NCBI RefSeq assembly: GCF_012272695.1
Contig: NZ_CP050902.1
Location: 992,001-1,056,000 of the forward strand
Reading direction: 5' to 3'
DNA length: 64,000 bases
Source: Nocardioides sp. JQ2195
Lineage (GTDB): Bacteria; Actinomycetota; Actinomycetes; Propionibacteriales; Nocardioidaceae
The notes below the pieces were generated by a model that ran no database searches, was not told the DNA's origin, and was given only the letters and a program-made list of their open reading frames with translations. The number at the start of each line of letters is the position of its first letter. Position 1 is the stretch's first letter. Of the stretch, positions 9,336 to 18,011 are shown in pieces. Made by a program: the position numbers and the translations under genes.

Positions 9336-10289
9336 ATGCAGCTTCGTCATGTCTTCTCCGAGCTCCGACAAGGGCTCCGACGCAACCTGACCATGCACAT
9401 CGCGGTCATCCTGACCCTGTTCGTCTCCCTGACGCTGGTGGGGCTGGGATTCCTGCTCAACGCCCAGGCCAAGAAGGCCGAGGACCACTTCGGCACGCTC
9501 AACCAGATCACGATCTTCCTCTGCAACAAGACCTCCACCGGCCCGAACTGCACCGGTGAGGTCACCGACGCACAGCGTGATGCGGTGATCAAGGCCGTCG
9601 ACGAGAACCCGTCGGTCGACGGGCACCACACCGAGTCGCAGGACGAGGCCTGGGAGAAGTTCAAGGAGCTCTACAGCGAAGAGTTCCTCGACGACATCCC
9701 CGACACCTTCGGCCCCGAGTCGCTGCGCGAGTCGGTGTGGGTCGACCTCAACGGTCGTGACGACGCCGAGGGCGTGATCAGCGCCGTCGAGGGTCTGGAC
9801 GGCGTGCACACGGTGCGTGACCAGCGCGACCTGGTGCGACCCATCTTCAAGACCATCGACATGCTCAAGTACGGCGCGATCGGCATCGCGGTGTTCCTGA
9901 TCCTGGCCGCGCTCCTGCTGGTGGCCAACACGATTCGACTGGCAGCCTTCGCGCGGCGCCGGGAGATCGGCATCATGCGACTCGTCGGGGCCTCCGGTCT
10001 CTACATCTCGCTGCCGTTCCTCCTGGAGGCACTGGTCACCGCGGTCATCGGCGTGCTCCTGGCGAGTGGTGCACTGGCGCTGTTCATGGGGCTCGGGGTG
10101 CAGGGCGCCATCGAGCAGAACGTGAACTTCATGCCGTGGATCGACTGGTCCGACTACGTCAGGGCGCTGTTCGTCGCCGACCTGGACTTCCGGCTCATTC
10201 CGTTCCCCCTGCCGGGGATCGTGATCATCGGACCGCTGCTCACCATCATTCCGACTCTCCTGCTGACCCGGAAATACCTCAAAGTCTGA
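9336..10289 (+). CDS. ftsX: Cell-division membrane protein FtsX
   Basis: 317 residues with four membrane segments: one after the N-terminal QLRHVFSELRQGLRRNL stretch, then three in the C-terminal half (FtsX/MacB permease fold, from about residue 190). Between helices 1 and 2 lies the large extracytoplasmic domain, which has a CNKTSTGPNC cysteine pair. FtsE drives FtsX, which transmits the signal to a periplasmic or wall hydrolase, probably the next gene's product. Ribosome site GAGGAGCT precedes the ATG. Confidence 0.95.
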   Translation: MQLRHVFSELRQGLRRNLTMHIAVILTLFVSLTLVGLGFLLNAQAKKAEDHFGTLNQITIFLCNKTSTGPNCTGEVTDAQRDAVIKAVDENPSVDGHHTESQDEAWEKFKELYSEEFLDDIPDTFGPESLRESVWVDLNGRDDAEGVISAVEGLDGVHTVRDQRDLVRPIFKTIDMLKYGAIGIAVFLILAALLLVANTIRLAAFARRREIGIMRLVGASGLYISLPFLLEALVTAVIGVLLASGALALFMGLGVQGAIEQNVNFMPWIDWSDYVRALFVADLDFRLIPFPLPGIVIIGPLLTIIPTLLLTRKYLKV

Positions 10290-10342
10290 CGTTCGTCGTC
10301 TAACGTCAAGGCGTTCACTTCCCCGAACAAAGGCTTTCTACG

Positions 10343-11620
10343 GTGGTTCGCTACTTCCCCAGCGACGACCGACACCGCGTGGTGGCCCTGGTGGCCACAC
10401 TGCTCGTGGTGATCGGCATGGTGTGTGCTCCCTTGGCACATGCCGACGGAGACAAGGATCTGAAGGACAAGCAGCGCCAGGTCAAGAAGAACCTGAGCTC
10501 TGCCCATCAGGATCTCGATGAGTCCAGCGCGGCGCTGCGCAGGGCCAATGCGCGGCTGCAGGCAGCACACACCGAGCTGAAGTCGGCCCGCGCCGAGCTC
10601 ATCAGCACGCGAGGCCAGCTCACCACCGCGAAGGTCAGGGACCGGCAGGCGCAAGCAGCGCTCGACCAGGCCGAGCTCGACCTGGCCGACGCCCGCGCCG
10701 ACCTCCGGGAGGGCCAGGCCGCCGTGGCGGAGAAGAACGACGACGTCGGCGCGATGATCGCCGACATCTATGAGCAGGGAGACCCCCGACTCGCCTCGTT
10801 CTCCTCGCTCCTCAACGCGGAGGACCCCACGGACATCACGCGCACGCTCGCCTCCCAGGACGCCTTGGTCAGCGACGAGACCCAGGCCCTGGACGAGCTC
10901 AAGGCCGCCAAGATCCTGCTCGGCGTCCGTGAGGAGAACGTCGAGGACAAGAAGGACTCGGTGGCCACCAAGCGTGCCGCCGCGGCGGAGAACCTCGAGC
11001 TGATGGAGGACCTCGAGGCGCAGGCCGCGAGCCAGGCCGCCTCCGTGAAGAAGCTCGTGGGCAAGCGCTCCAGCGCCAAGGCCAGCGCGGCCAAGGTGAA
11101 GCGCCGTGACCTGGCCGAGCTGGCCGAGCTGCGCAAGGAGCAGGACCGCATCGAGGCGATGCTGCGTGCACGCGCCGCCGCAGCGGCCAAGAAGGCGGGC
11201 AACACCGGCCCGCCCGGTGCTTCAGGTGGGTTCCTGAGCTACCCGGTGAGTGGCCCGGTCACCTCGTCCTTCGGCTACCGGGTGCACCCGATCTACGGCT
11301 ACTACTCCCTGCACGACGGGACCGACTTCGGCGCCGGCTGCGGCCAGCCGCTCTATGCGGCGGCCGATGGCACCGTGATCTCGCGGTACTACCAGACGGC
11401 GTGGGGAAACCGTCTGATCATCGACCACGGACACCAGCGTGGTGTCGGCCTGGCCACGATCTACAACCACGCCACGTCGTACACCGTCGGGGTGGGCGCC
11501 CACGTCGAGCGTGGTCAGGTGGTCGGCTACGTCGGCTCGACCGGCTGGTCGACGGGCTGCCACCTGCACTTCACGGTGATGGCCAACGGGTCTCCGGTCA
11601 ACCCCATGAAGTGGCTCTGA
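10343..11620 (+). CDS. Coiled-coil M23 peptidoglycan hydrolase, probable FtsEX partner
   Basis: 425 residues. A signal sequence ends at AHA near residue 34. A long heptad-rich coiled coil spans roughly residues 38-280. The C-terminal LytM/M23 domain carries the HDGTDF and HLHF motifs (zinc residues near 324 and 407). This layout matches EnvC-like activators and endopeptidases controlled by FtsEX. Because HxxxD and HxH are both present, it is probably enzymatically active rather than a degenerate activator. It lies 53 bp after ftsX and before smpB. Confidence 0.9.
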   Translation: MVRYFPSDDRHRVVALVATLLVVIGMVCAPLAHADGDKDLKDKQRQVKKNLSSAHQDLDESSAALRRANARLQAAHTELKSARAELISTRGQLTTAKVRDRQAQAALDQAELDLADARADLREGQAAVAEKNDDVGAMIADIYEQGDPRLASFSSLLNAEDPTDITRTLASQDALVSDETQALDELKAAKILLGVREENVEDKKDSVATKRAAAAENLELMEDLEAQAASQAASVKKLVGKRSSAKASAAKVKRRDLAELAELRKEQDRIEAMLRARAAAAAKKAGNTGPPGASGGFLSYPVSGPVTSSFGYRVHPIYGYYSLHDGTDFGAGCGQPLYAAADGTVISRYYQTAWGNRLIIDHGHQRGVGLATIYNHATSYTVGVGAHVERGQVVGYVGSTGWSTGCHLHFTVMANGSPVNPMKWL

Positions 11621-11700
11621 GGCCCGACTGGAGCAGGTCGGGGCGGGCGCCCAGCGCGCCCGTCTCGAAACCGGCTTGCCGCTCCTGAGAGAATGACCGC

Positions 11701-12177
11701 ATGGTCAAGGAGCAGGGCACGAAGCTGGTCGCGCAGAACAAGAAGGCGCGCCACGACTACCACATCGAGACGACGTACGAGGCCGGCATGGTCCTGGTCG
11801 GCACCGAGGTGAAGTCCCTGCGCATGGGTCGGGCGTCCCTGGTCGACGGCTTCGTGGAGATCGACGGCGGTGAGGTCTGGCTGCACAACGTGCACATCCC
11901 GGAGTACTCCCAGGGGAACTGGACCAACCACGCCTCCAGGCGCAAGCGCAAGCTCCTGCTCAACCGCGTCGAGATCGACAAGATCGAGCGGCGGGTCAAC
12001 GAGAAGGGCTTCACGGTCGTGCCGCTCTCGCTCTACTTCAAGGACGGTCGCGCCAAGATCGAGATCGCGCTGGCCAAGGGCAAGAAGGCCTGGGACAAGC
12101 GCAACACGATTGCCGAGCGCACGGCCAACCGGGAGAAGGAGATCGAGATCGGCCGTCGGCTCAAGGGCATGCGTTGA
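11701..12177 (+). CDS. smpB: SsrA-binding protein SmpB
   Basis: 158 residues; binds tmRNA and places it in the empty ribosomal A site during trans-translation. Conserved segments include [25 protein letters not shown] and the basic C-terminal tail with [15 protein letters not shown]. Its RNA partner, ssrA, lies about 1 kb downstream on the same strand, with only an amidohydrolase gene between. Confidence 0.97.
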   Translation: MVKEQGTKLVAQNKKARHDYHIETTYEAGMVLVGTEVKSLRMGRASLVDGFVEIDGGEVWLHNVHIPEYSQGNWTNHASRRKRKLLLNRVEIDKIERRVNEKGFTVVPLSLYFKDGRAKIEIALAKGKKAWDKRNTIAERTANREKEIEIGRRLKGMR

Positions 12178-13118
12178 CCGACTCGCAGGCGGAGCGGCCC
12201 TCGACGGTGGTTGAGGAGGCCGAGGAACGAGGCCGTCTCGAAACCACCCTCAGCCGACTGGGAATTCCGGGGTTCTTCGACGTCCACACCCACTTCCTGC
12301 CACCCAACGTGATGGCCAAGGTGCGAGCCGTCTTCGACTCCGCAGGACCGTTGATCGGGCGACCGTGGCCGCTGAACTACCGAGACACCGACGACGTGCT
12401 GGTCGAGACGCTGCGTGGCTTCGGGGTCCGACGATTCTCCGCCTTGGCCTACGCCCACAAGCCGGCGATGGCGGAGTTCCTCAACGAGTGGTCAGCCGGC
12501 TTCGCGCAACGCGTGCCCGAGGCCCTGCACTGCGGCACGTTCTTCCCGGAGGAGGGGGCCGCCGACTACGTCTCCGCGCGCATCTCCTCGGGTGTGGAGC
12601 TGTTCAAGGTGCACGTGCAGGTGGGCGGGTTCCACGTCACCGACCCGCTGCTGGACGACGCCTGGGGCGTGCTGGCCGAGGCCGGCACGCCGATCGTGCT
12701 CCACGCGGGCTCAGGGCCGGTGCCCACCGAGTTCACCGGCCCCGGACCGGTGAGGGAGCTGTTGGGAAGGCATCCCGGACTCGCCCTGGTGATGGCGCAC
12801 ATGGGCGCCCCCGAGTACGTCGAGTTCATGGAGATGGCCGAGGAGTTCGCCAACGTCCGGTTGGACACCACGATGGCCTTCACCGACTTCTTCGAGGAGA
12901 TGGGCGGACCATTCCCACCGGAGCTGACGTCGCGTCTGCACGCTCTCGGCGACAAGGTGCTGCTCGGGTCGGACTTCCCGAACATCCCCTATCCCTATGC
13001 CCACCAGATCGAGGCGTTGGAGCGGCTCGACCTCGGGGACGACTGGCTCCGCCGTGTGCTGTGGGGCAACGGCGAGGCGTTGTTCGGGGGGAGCGCGGCC
13101 CCGGGAGTCTCGTCCTGA
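12174..13118 (+). CDS. Metal-dependent amidohydrolase (TIM-barrel)
   Basis: Amidohydrolase_2-type protein. The N-terminal metal motif [10 protein letters not shown] lies near residue 40; later HAGSG and HMGAPEY segments and a C-terminal LLGSDFPN match ACMSD-like decarboxylase/hydrolase families. The substrate is unknown. The start is uncertain: a TTG at 12174 overlapping the smpB stop gives 314 residues, while a GTG at 12207 lies inside a 43-bp REP-like element (12206-12248), whose sequence is read in frame as the first part of the protein. Recognisable homology begins just after that element. Confidence 0.8.
   Translation: MTDSQAERPSTVVEEAEERGRLETTLSRLGIPGFFDVHTHFLPPNVMAKVRAVFDSAGPLIGRPWPLNYRDTDDVLVETLRGFGVRRFSALAYAHKPAMAEFLNEWSAGFAQRVPEALHCGTFFPEEGAADYVSARISSGVELFKVHVQVGGFHVTDPLLDDAWGVLAEAGTPIVLHAGSGPVPTEFTGPGPVRELLGRHPGLALVMAHMGAPEYVEFMEMAEEFANVRLDTTMAFTDFFEEMGGPFPPELTSRLHALGDKVLLGSDFPNIPYPYAHQIEALERLDLGDDWLRRVLWGNGEALFGGSAAPGVSS
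12206..12248. repeat. REP-like palindromic element inside the amidohydrolase 5' end
   Basis: The 43-bp element begins GGTGGTTGAGG and ends CTCGAAACCACC, with GGTGGTT/AACCACC inverted ends. From memory, sequences of this kind (GGTTGAGG...CTCGAAACC) recur between genes of Nocardioides and relatives; this could not be checked here. A fragment GTCTCGAAACCGG lies nearby, around 11663. Confidence 0.55.
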
Positions 13119-13154
13119 CGCTCCGACAGGCGAGGAGGAGCCGACGAAACCCGG

Positions 13155-13184
13155 TTGGGGGAATGTCCCGGGCCCGGATATGGT
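13155..13184 (+). promoter_or_regulatory. Candidate promoter of ssrA
   Basis: TTGGGG (13155-13160), an 18-bp spacer and TATGGT (13179-13184) lie just upstream of the tmRNA 5' end at 13205. Confidence 0.5.
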
Positions 13185-13204
13185 TGCACCAGTACAACTC
13201 AAGA

Positions 13205-13571
13205 GGGGCTGATCGGTTTCGACTTGGGACGTTTGTTCCAGGGGAAGCGGGTCGAGAAGCCAGCGTCATCTCGTTAACGTTCGCTGGAAAACCATAGTTG
13301 CCGACTCTAAGCGCAACGACTTCGCTCTCGCTGCCTGAGCAGTGATCGAAGGGTCAGACCGGGCATCCGCCTTCGTCCCGGACCCTGGCCTCATTCAGAA
13401 GGCTTGCTGATCAATTCCTGTCAGGAGGATTGATCGGGACTTTTTCCTGACTGAGCCTGTCGGTGACGTGTCCGTGCGAGCACCGGGGCCGAGAAAACGC
13501 CAGCACTGACTGCACCCGGAGAAGACCTGGTTCGGCGCTCGAGGACGCGGGTTCGATTCCCGCCAGCTCCA
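13205..13571 (+). ncRNA. ssrA: Transfer-messenger RNA (tmRNA)
   Basis: Rescues stalled ribosomes together with SmpB. The 5' end GGGGCUG pairs with the 3' CAGCUCC (13564-13570) to make the tRNA-like acceptor. The T-arm GGGTTCGATTCCC lies close to the 3' end. The resume codon GCC is at 13300-13302, and the open frame 13300-13338 encodes the tag ADSKRNDFALAA followed by TGA. The CCA is not encoded (CAC follows the discriminator A). Pseudoknot-rich sequence fills the rest. Confidence 0.96.
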
Positions 13572-13590
13572 CACGATCACCTCTTGAACA

Positions 13591-13633
13591 CGATGCGGAA
13601 GACCCCGGCCACACGCCGGGGTCTTCCGCATCG
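13591..13633 (+). terminator. Long hairpin terminator after ssrA
   Basis: A perfect 19-bp stem (13591-13609 with 13615-13633) around a 5-nt CACAC loop, 20 bp after the tmRNA. There is no T tract, as is common for high-GC terminators. Confidence 0.8.
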
Positions 13634-13751
13634 TCGTCTGTCGGGCCCTCGCGCTGAGATGAGAACTCCTTCATCTTGCCCTCATGACTGCCTCACCCAC
13701 GCCTCCGAGACTGGTGCCACAACCAAGGAACCAGTGAAAGAGGGAAACAAG

Positions 13752-14141
13752 ATGTTCAACCTTCGCAGGACCGCCGCCACGATCGGCACCGCAGCACTCC
13801 TCGCCACGCCTCTCGCCGTGCTGGGTGCCAGCCCCGCCTCGGCCGACGCCGACCGTGAGTTCCGCTACGCCGGGGCCCACCACGAGTTCGACGTCGAGAA
13901 GGACGACGGTCGCTTCGAGGTCTCCTTCGAGATCGACGATGCGAAGCGCGGCAGCAAGTGGCGCGTGGTGATCCGTCACGACGGCAAGGTCATCCACAAG
14001 AAGGTGCACCGCGCGGACAGCGACGGCGAGGTCGAGATCGACAAGGACCGCCGCAACACCAAGGGCAAGGACATCTTCAAGGTGAAGGTCAAGAAGGTCG
14101 GCAAGAAGGCGGCCGCCACGCGCACCATCGTCCGACGCTGA
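13752..14141 (+). CDS. Small secreted basic protein, unknown
   Basis: 129 residues with a clear signal peptide ending at ASADA near residue 33. The mature part is rich in Lys, Arg and Asp and looks like a small beta-sandwich (FEVSFEIDD, WRVVIRHDGKVIHKK). I recognise no family. Some actinobacterial secreted proteins of this size have similar make-up. It is preceded by a weak GAAAGAGGGAAAC ribosome site and stands alone between the ssrA terminator and the next membrane protein. Confidence 0.7.
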   Translation: MFNLRRTAATIGTAALLATPLAVLGASPASADADREFRYAGAHHEFDVEKDDGRFEVSFEIDDAKRGSKWRVVIRHDGKVIHKKVHRADSDGEVEIDKDRRNTKGKDIFKVKVKKVGKKAAATRTIVRR

Positions 14142-14164
14142 CCGGAAATCAGGCCGGGGGACGC

Positions 14165-14170
14165 TAGATT
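14165..14170 (+). promoter_or_regulatory. -10 box of the 14177 gene
   Basis: TAGATT followed by 6 nt and the ATG start, implying a leaderless mRNA. Confidence 0.5.
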
Positions 14171-14176
14171 GCCCCC

Positions 14177-14431
14177 ATGATCGCCTTCATCCTGGCTGGC
14201 CTGATCCTCGGCGTGCTGGCCCGCGCGCTGGCAGGAGGACTGCGTGACCCCCAGGTCATGCTCACCGTCCCTGCCGGCGTCGCGGGTGCCGTCGTCGGTG
14301 GTGTCGGGGCCAACCTGCTGCGCAGTGAGCCATGGCACGCCAACGGCGCGTTCAGCGTGATCGCCGCCTGCGTGGTGGCCCTCATCGTCCTCGGTCTCCT
14401 CGAGGGTGGTGTGGGACGCAAGTCCGCGTGA
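14177..14431 (+). CDS. Small three-helix membrane protein, GlsB/YeaQ-like
   Basis: 84 residues with three hydrophobic helices and Gly-rich turns (LAGLILGVLARALAGG, AGAVVGGVGANLL, VVALIVLGLLEGG). This is like the transglycosylase-associated/GlsB-YeaQ-YmgE family of stress-linked small membrane proteins. The fit is by pattern only. The M15 peptidase gene follows after one base, suggesting co-transcription. Confidence 0.6.
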   Translation: MIAFILAGLILGVLARALAGGLRDPQVMLTVPAGVAGAVVGGVGANLLRSEPWHANGAFSVIAACVVALIVLGLLEGGVGRKSA

Positions 14432-14432
14432 C

Positions 14433-15839
14433 ATGGGAACCACACGGCTGATACGTCCCCTGGTGACCAGTCTGGTCGTGGTCCTCGGCCTGGGCCTGGC
14501 TCCGTCGGTGGCGAGGGCGGACGAGCTCCCCACCGACCTGGTCGCCACGACCACCACGATGCGAGCGCCGGCCAGCCCGTCCGGACTCCCGGTCCCGGTC
14601 ACCATCACCGTCACCGCGGCCGACGGGACCGACGTCGTCGGCGGTCCGGTCACTCTCGAGCGGCGAGTCGGTGGAGACTGGAGGTCAGTCACCGAGACGG
14701 TCACCGACGCCGACGGCTCCGTGCAGGTCACGGTCAAGCTCAGCCGGCTCAAGGCCGACAACGTGTTCCGGGCCCGCCATGCCGGAGGCTCGACGTACGC
14801 CGCATCGAGCACCGGGCCGAAGCGGCTCGACCTGGAGCGACGTCACAGCCGTCTGAGGCTGGATGCGCCGAAGACCGTGGTCGACGAGCAGGCTGTCGAC
14901 TTCTCGATCCTGTGGCGCACCCGCAGCGGCATGCCGGTCGCTGGCCGGGTGCTCGTCCAGACTCGCAGGAACGGCAGGTGGCGCACCGTCCACAAGCTGC
15001 GCACCAATGACAAGGGCCGCGCCAGCTGGCGCTACAAGGTGCGCAGCGACAGCGTGTGGCGGGCCCGGGGCAAGCGACTGGCCTGGGTGAGCGGCGACAC
15101 CAGCAACAGACGCCGCATCAACAACCTCCCACCCGGTCGTCCCGTGGTCCTGCCCGACGCAGCTCCCAGGCCCCGGGTCAAGCTTCCGGCGCAGCCGCGC
15201 GCCACCCAGCGCGGGGCAGCCGTCACGATCCGGCGCATCCCCGACCCGATGTGGCACCAGATGGTGGGGCGCACCTGGCACAGTGGGTGCCCGGTCGGCC
15301 GTGCCGGACTCCGGTTGATCCGGGTCAACTACTGGGCGTACGACGGCTACCGGCGACGTGGTGAGATCGTCGTCAACGCGCGGGTCTCGGGCAACGTGGC
15401 CGCCGCGTTCAGGGAGATCTACGAGCGCAGGCTGCCGATCCGGTCGATGTACCGCGTCGACCGCTTCGGCTGGAGCGCGAAGCTGCACGGGGGCAACGAC
15501 TACAAGTCGATGGCGGCTGGCAACACGTCGGCGTTCAACTGCCGCAGCGTGGTCAACCGGCCGGGGGTTCGTTCCCCGCACTCCTACGGCACCGCGGTCG
15601 ACGTGAACACCTGGGAGAACCCCTACCGGTCGGCGACCGGGATCGTCCCGAACACGTGGTGGCAGTCCCACTCGAACCCGCGCTACGCGTGGCGATCGCG
15701 CGACCACGCGATGGTCAGGCTGATGCGCCGGCACGGCCTGTTCTGGACCTACGGGCTCGGCGACACCCAGCACTTCGACGCCACCGCCGGCTCGGCGCAG
15801 ATCCGCATCGCACCACCCTGCGTCGGCAACTGCCACTGA
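14433..15839 (+). CDS. Secreted M15-type peptidase with N-terminal Ig-like repeats
   Basis: 468 residues. After a signal peptide (about 1-32), two beta-rich repeats of bacterial Ig-like type run to about residue 230. The C-terminal peptidase_M15_4-like domain has SPHSYGTAVDVN, with H383 and D390, and GDTQHFDA with H447, the zinc triad of D-Ala-D-Ala carboxypeptidase/L-Ala-D-Glu endopeptidase families. It probably trims cell-wall peptides. The ATG start lies 1 base after the preceding stop. Basic residues in the linker may help wall binding. Confidence 0.85.
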   Translation: MGTTRLIRPLVTSLVVVLGLGLAPSVARADELPTDLVATTTTMRAPASPSGLPVPVTITVTAADGTDVVGGPVTLERRVGGDWRSVTETVTDADGSVQVTVKLSRLKADNVFRARHAGGSTYAASSTGPKRLDLERRHSRLRLDAPKTVVDEQAVDFSILWRTRSGMPVAGRVLVQTRRNGRWRTVHKLRTNDKGRASWRYKVRSDSVWRARGKRLAWVSGDTSNRRRINNLPPGRPVVLPDAAPRPRVKLPAQPRATQRGAAVTIRRIPDPMWHQMVGRTWHSGCPVGRAGLRLIRVNYWAYDGYRRRGEIVVNARVSGNVAAAFREIYERRLPIRSMYRVDRFGWSAKLHGGNDYKSMAAGNTSAFNCRSVVNRPGVRSPHSYGTAVDVNTWENPYRSATGIVPNTWWQSHSNPRYAWRSRDHAMVRLMRRHGLFWTYGLGDTQHFDATAGSAQIRIAPPCVGNCH

Positions 15840-15854
15840 GCCACAGCCCCTCAC

Positions 15855-15901
15855 GACGGCACCGGGTCGCAGTCATCAGATGACCGCGACCCGGTGCCGT
15901 C
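15855..15901. terminator. Bidirectional hairpin between convergent genes
   Basis: A 16-bp stem (15855-15870 with 15886-15901) continues through one mismatch into GTCAT-CAG-ATGAC. It serves the M15 gene and the leftward symporter unit. Confidence 0.8.
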
Positions 15902-15915
15902 GGTGTCGGTGCCGG

Positions 15916-16047
15916 TCAGACGATGTCCTCGCCCTTCTCCCTGGCGGTGCGGTACTCCTTGACGAACGCGACCGAGATCACGAGCAGCACGAGCGCGGCC
16001 AACAGGGGCCAGATGAGCACATAGGCGGTCAACAGAGCGGTTTCCAT
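15916..16047 (-). CDS. Putative symporter small subunit (43 residues)
   Basis: 43 residues with one membrane helix in METALLTAYVLIWPLLAALV and a basic/acidic tail KEYRTAREKGEDIV. The pattern (S/E-TALLTAYVLIWP, then a membrane helix and an amphipathic tail ending -DI/V) matches what annotation pipelines call putative transporter small subunit next to sodium:solute symporters. It lies 12 bp downstream of the symporter gene, with a good GGAGGAAT ribosome site. It is probably needed for stability or activity of the large protein, by analogy with MetS and similar small partners. Confidence 0.75.
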   Translation of the reverse strand: METALLTAYVLIWPLLAALVLLVISVAFVKEYRTAREKGEDIV

Positions 16048-16059
16048 GATTCCTCCTGG

Positions 16060-17760
16060 TCAGTGGGTCGGGTCGAGGTCGTCGTCGTGGCGGCCGATGG
16101 GCTCGGCCACGGCGACGACCGCGGCATCGCTGTCGTCGAAGTCGCCGACCGTGAGTGAGATCTCGTCGAAGTCGAACTCCGTGTCGGAGGACGTCGACAT
16201 CGCCCAGCACACGATGGTGCTCACCGCGTAGGCGACCAACGACCCGCTGAGGGTCGCGTAGTCGTGCAGGAAGCCGATCACGAACGGCGCGGAGACGACC
16301 GAGGCGATGATGCCGACGGTCAATGCCGGCCGGAGCCCGAAGAAGCCGAAGCACATCAGGCCGAGCACGATGCCGATCCCGATCACCGAGAGGATGTCGA
16401 CCCCGATGCCGACGACACCGGTGAGCGGGATCCACTCGAAGCGCACCGGCAGGAAGACGGCCAGGGCCATCAGCACCGAGGTGGTGAAAGCCTTGTTGGT
16501 CACCTTGTTCCAGTAGAAGCTGGCGATCACCGGGAACACCAAGGCACCCCAGAGGGCTCCGACGAACACGAGCAGGTCGAGGATGTTCAGCTGGAAGCTG
16601 GCGAACACCACGGCCGTCGCGGTCGCGACGACCATCGTGCCGCGACCGATCAGCAGCATCAGCTTCGGGTCGGCGTTGTCCTTGCCGACGCTCTGGCCGT
16701 AGACGTCGGCCATCACGATGGAGGCCATCGCGGCCATGTCGGAGTCGGCGGTGGAGGAGAGCGCGCCGATGATCATGATGAAGAAGACCGCCAGCAGGAG
16801 GCCGGGCAGGTACTCGGCGGCCATCTCGGGGATCAGGTTGTTGACCTCGCCGCCACTGGGCTCGAAACCGAGGTAGAGCGCCAGGACACCGAGCATGCCG
16901 ACGCCGATCACCATCGACCCGTAGCCCAGCGTCGCGGTGAGGAACGTCGGCTTGATCAGGTCCTCACGGACCGCGAAGAGCCGCTGGGCGATGGTCTGGT
17001 TGCCGATGGCGTAGGCGAGCACCGCTGCGATGTACGGCGCACCCTGGTTCAGGAAGGCATCGCTGGAGAAGAAGTTGCCCTGCTGGGCCGTCAGGTTTCC
17101 CGCGCCGGTCTCGAAGACGGCCGGGAACCCGGCGGCGAAGAAGATGAAGGGCACGATCACTGCGACCGCACCGAGCATCGCGAGGACCTGCAGGAAGTCG
17201 GTCAGCACCGAGGCTCGGAATCCTGACCAGAGGGTGTAGAGCAGTGTCCCGCCGGCCACCGTGACGACACCTTGGGTGAAGTTGAAGGGGGAGAGCAGGG
17301 AGATCAGCACCCCACCTGCGATGAAGTTCGACATCAGGCTGATCAGGCTGCCGACCAGGTTGGACCCGGCGAGCAGCAACTGGCTGGAGCGACCGTGCCG
17401 GGCGAACATCACCTCGGCCAAGGTGTGCGCGCGTGGCGCGACGGCGCGGATCCGCTTGCCGAAGGGATAGATGAACAGGATCATCAGCGCCCCCCAGAAC
17501 CCGTAGTGGATCGGGCCGGAGATGCCGTACGTGAAGCCGGAGGTGGCGGCGGCGTACATCGAGGACGCCCAGATCCACGTGGCGGTCATGCTGCCGGCGG
17601 AGATGCCGAAGCCGATGTTGTTGCCGGCGGTCATGAAGCCGTCGGCATTCTCTTCCTTCTTCCCGATCATGGTCGAGACCCAGAACGTTCCTCCGTAGAA
17701 GAACAGCAACAGGGCGACGATGACGGGAATGCTGAACTGCGCGGACTCGATTCCGGGCAC
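16060..17760 (-). CDS. Sodium:solute symporter (SSS family)
   Basis: 566 residues with about 13 membrane helices. The family core includes ADGFMTAGNNIGFGISAGSM near the N-terminus and later ALSSTADSDMAAMAS, the sodium-binding helix-8 region. The substrate is unknown; monocarboxylates, urea and amino acids are all possible. The C-terminal ~45 residues form an acidic soluble tail. The GTG at 17760 was chosen because AGGAG lies 5 nt before it and the protein then starts with a family-typical short leader. A longer frame from 17886 adds basic non-homologous residues. Confidence 0.9.
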   Translation of the reverse strand: MPGIESAQFSIPVIVALLLFFYGGTFWVSTMIGKKEENADGFMTAGNNIGFGISAGSMTATWIWASSMYAAATSGFTYGISGPIHYGFWGALMILFIYPFGKRIRAVAPRAHTLAEVMFARHGRSSQLLLAGSNLVGSLISLMSNFIAGGVLISLLSPFNFTQGVVTVAGGTLLYTLWSGFRASVLTDFLQVLAMLGAVAVIVPFIFFAAGFPAVFETGAGNLTAQQGNFFSSDAFLNQGAPYIAAVLAYAIGNQTIAQRLFAVREDLIKPTFLTATLGYGSMVIGVGMLGVLALYLGFEPSGGEVNNLIPEMAAEYLPGLLLAVFFIMIIGALSSTADSDMAAMASIVMADVYGQSVGKDNADPKLMLLIGRGTMVVATATAVVFASFQLNILDLLVFVGALWGALVFPVIASFYWNKVTNKAFTTSVLMALAVFLPVRFEWIPLTGVVGIGVDILSVIGIGIVLGLMCFGFFGLRPALTVGIIASVVSAPFVIGFLHDYATLSGSLVAYAVSTIVCWAMSTSSDTEFDFDEISLTVGDFDDSDAAVVAVAEPIGRHDDDLDPTH

Positions 17761-17947
17761 TGGTGCTCCTCTGGTTCGCACGCGACCACGGCCCGGACGC
17801 ACTCGACTCGTGGTCGCGGCGATTGACGCCAACCGGGCCGGTCGGCAGGGTTCAGGGATCGTTGATCCCGCGGAAGACCGGTCCAACTTCGCGGACCGTC
17901 AGGTCGCGGAGGTCCGGCCCAGCCAGTTGGCTGTAACTGACAAGCAC

Positions 17948-17964
17948 CGTAACAGGAGGTTACG
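17948..17964. promoter_or_regulatory. Palindromic operator candidate before the HIT gene
   Basis: CGTAAC-AGGAG-GTTACG, a perfect 6-bp dyad with a 5-bp spacer, in the 247-bp gap between the divergent symporter and HIT genes. The spacer also contains AGGAG. The binding factor is unknown. Confidence 0.4.
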
Positions 17965-17972
17965 TTCTGGGC

Positions 17973-18011
17973 ATGACCGTCCTCCTCGACCGTGGCGTGG
18001 GTCACTCGTGA
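17973..18011 (+). CDS. Possible 12-residue leader peptide upstream of the HIT gene
   Basis: ATG to TGA encodes MTVLLDRGVGHS. Its stop overlaps the GTG of the HIT gene as GTGA, and AGGAGG lies 13 nt upstream. It could act by translational coupling. It may equally be chance; no runs of one regulatory codon are seen. Confidence 0.25.
   Translation: MTVLLDRGVGHS

Noticed and set aside
13500..13574. Separate tRNA gene
   Set aside because: The T-arm belongs to the 3' tRNA-like domain of tmRNA.
16264..17226. 320-residue frame opposite the symporter
   Set aside because: Very His/Asp/Glu/Gly-biased; a mirror of a real membrane protein.
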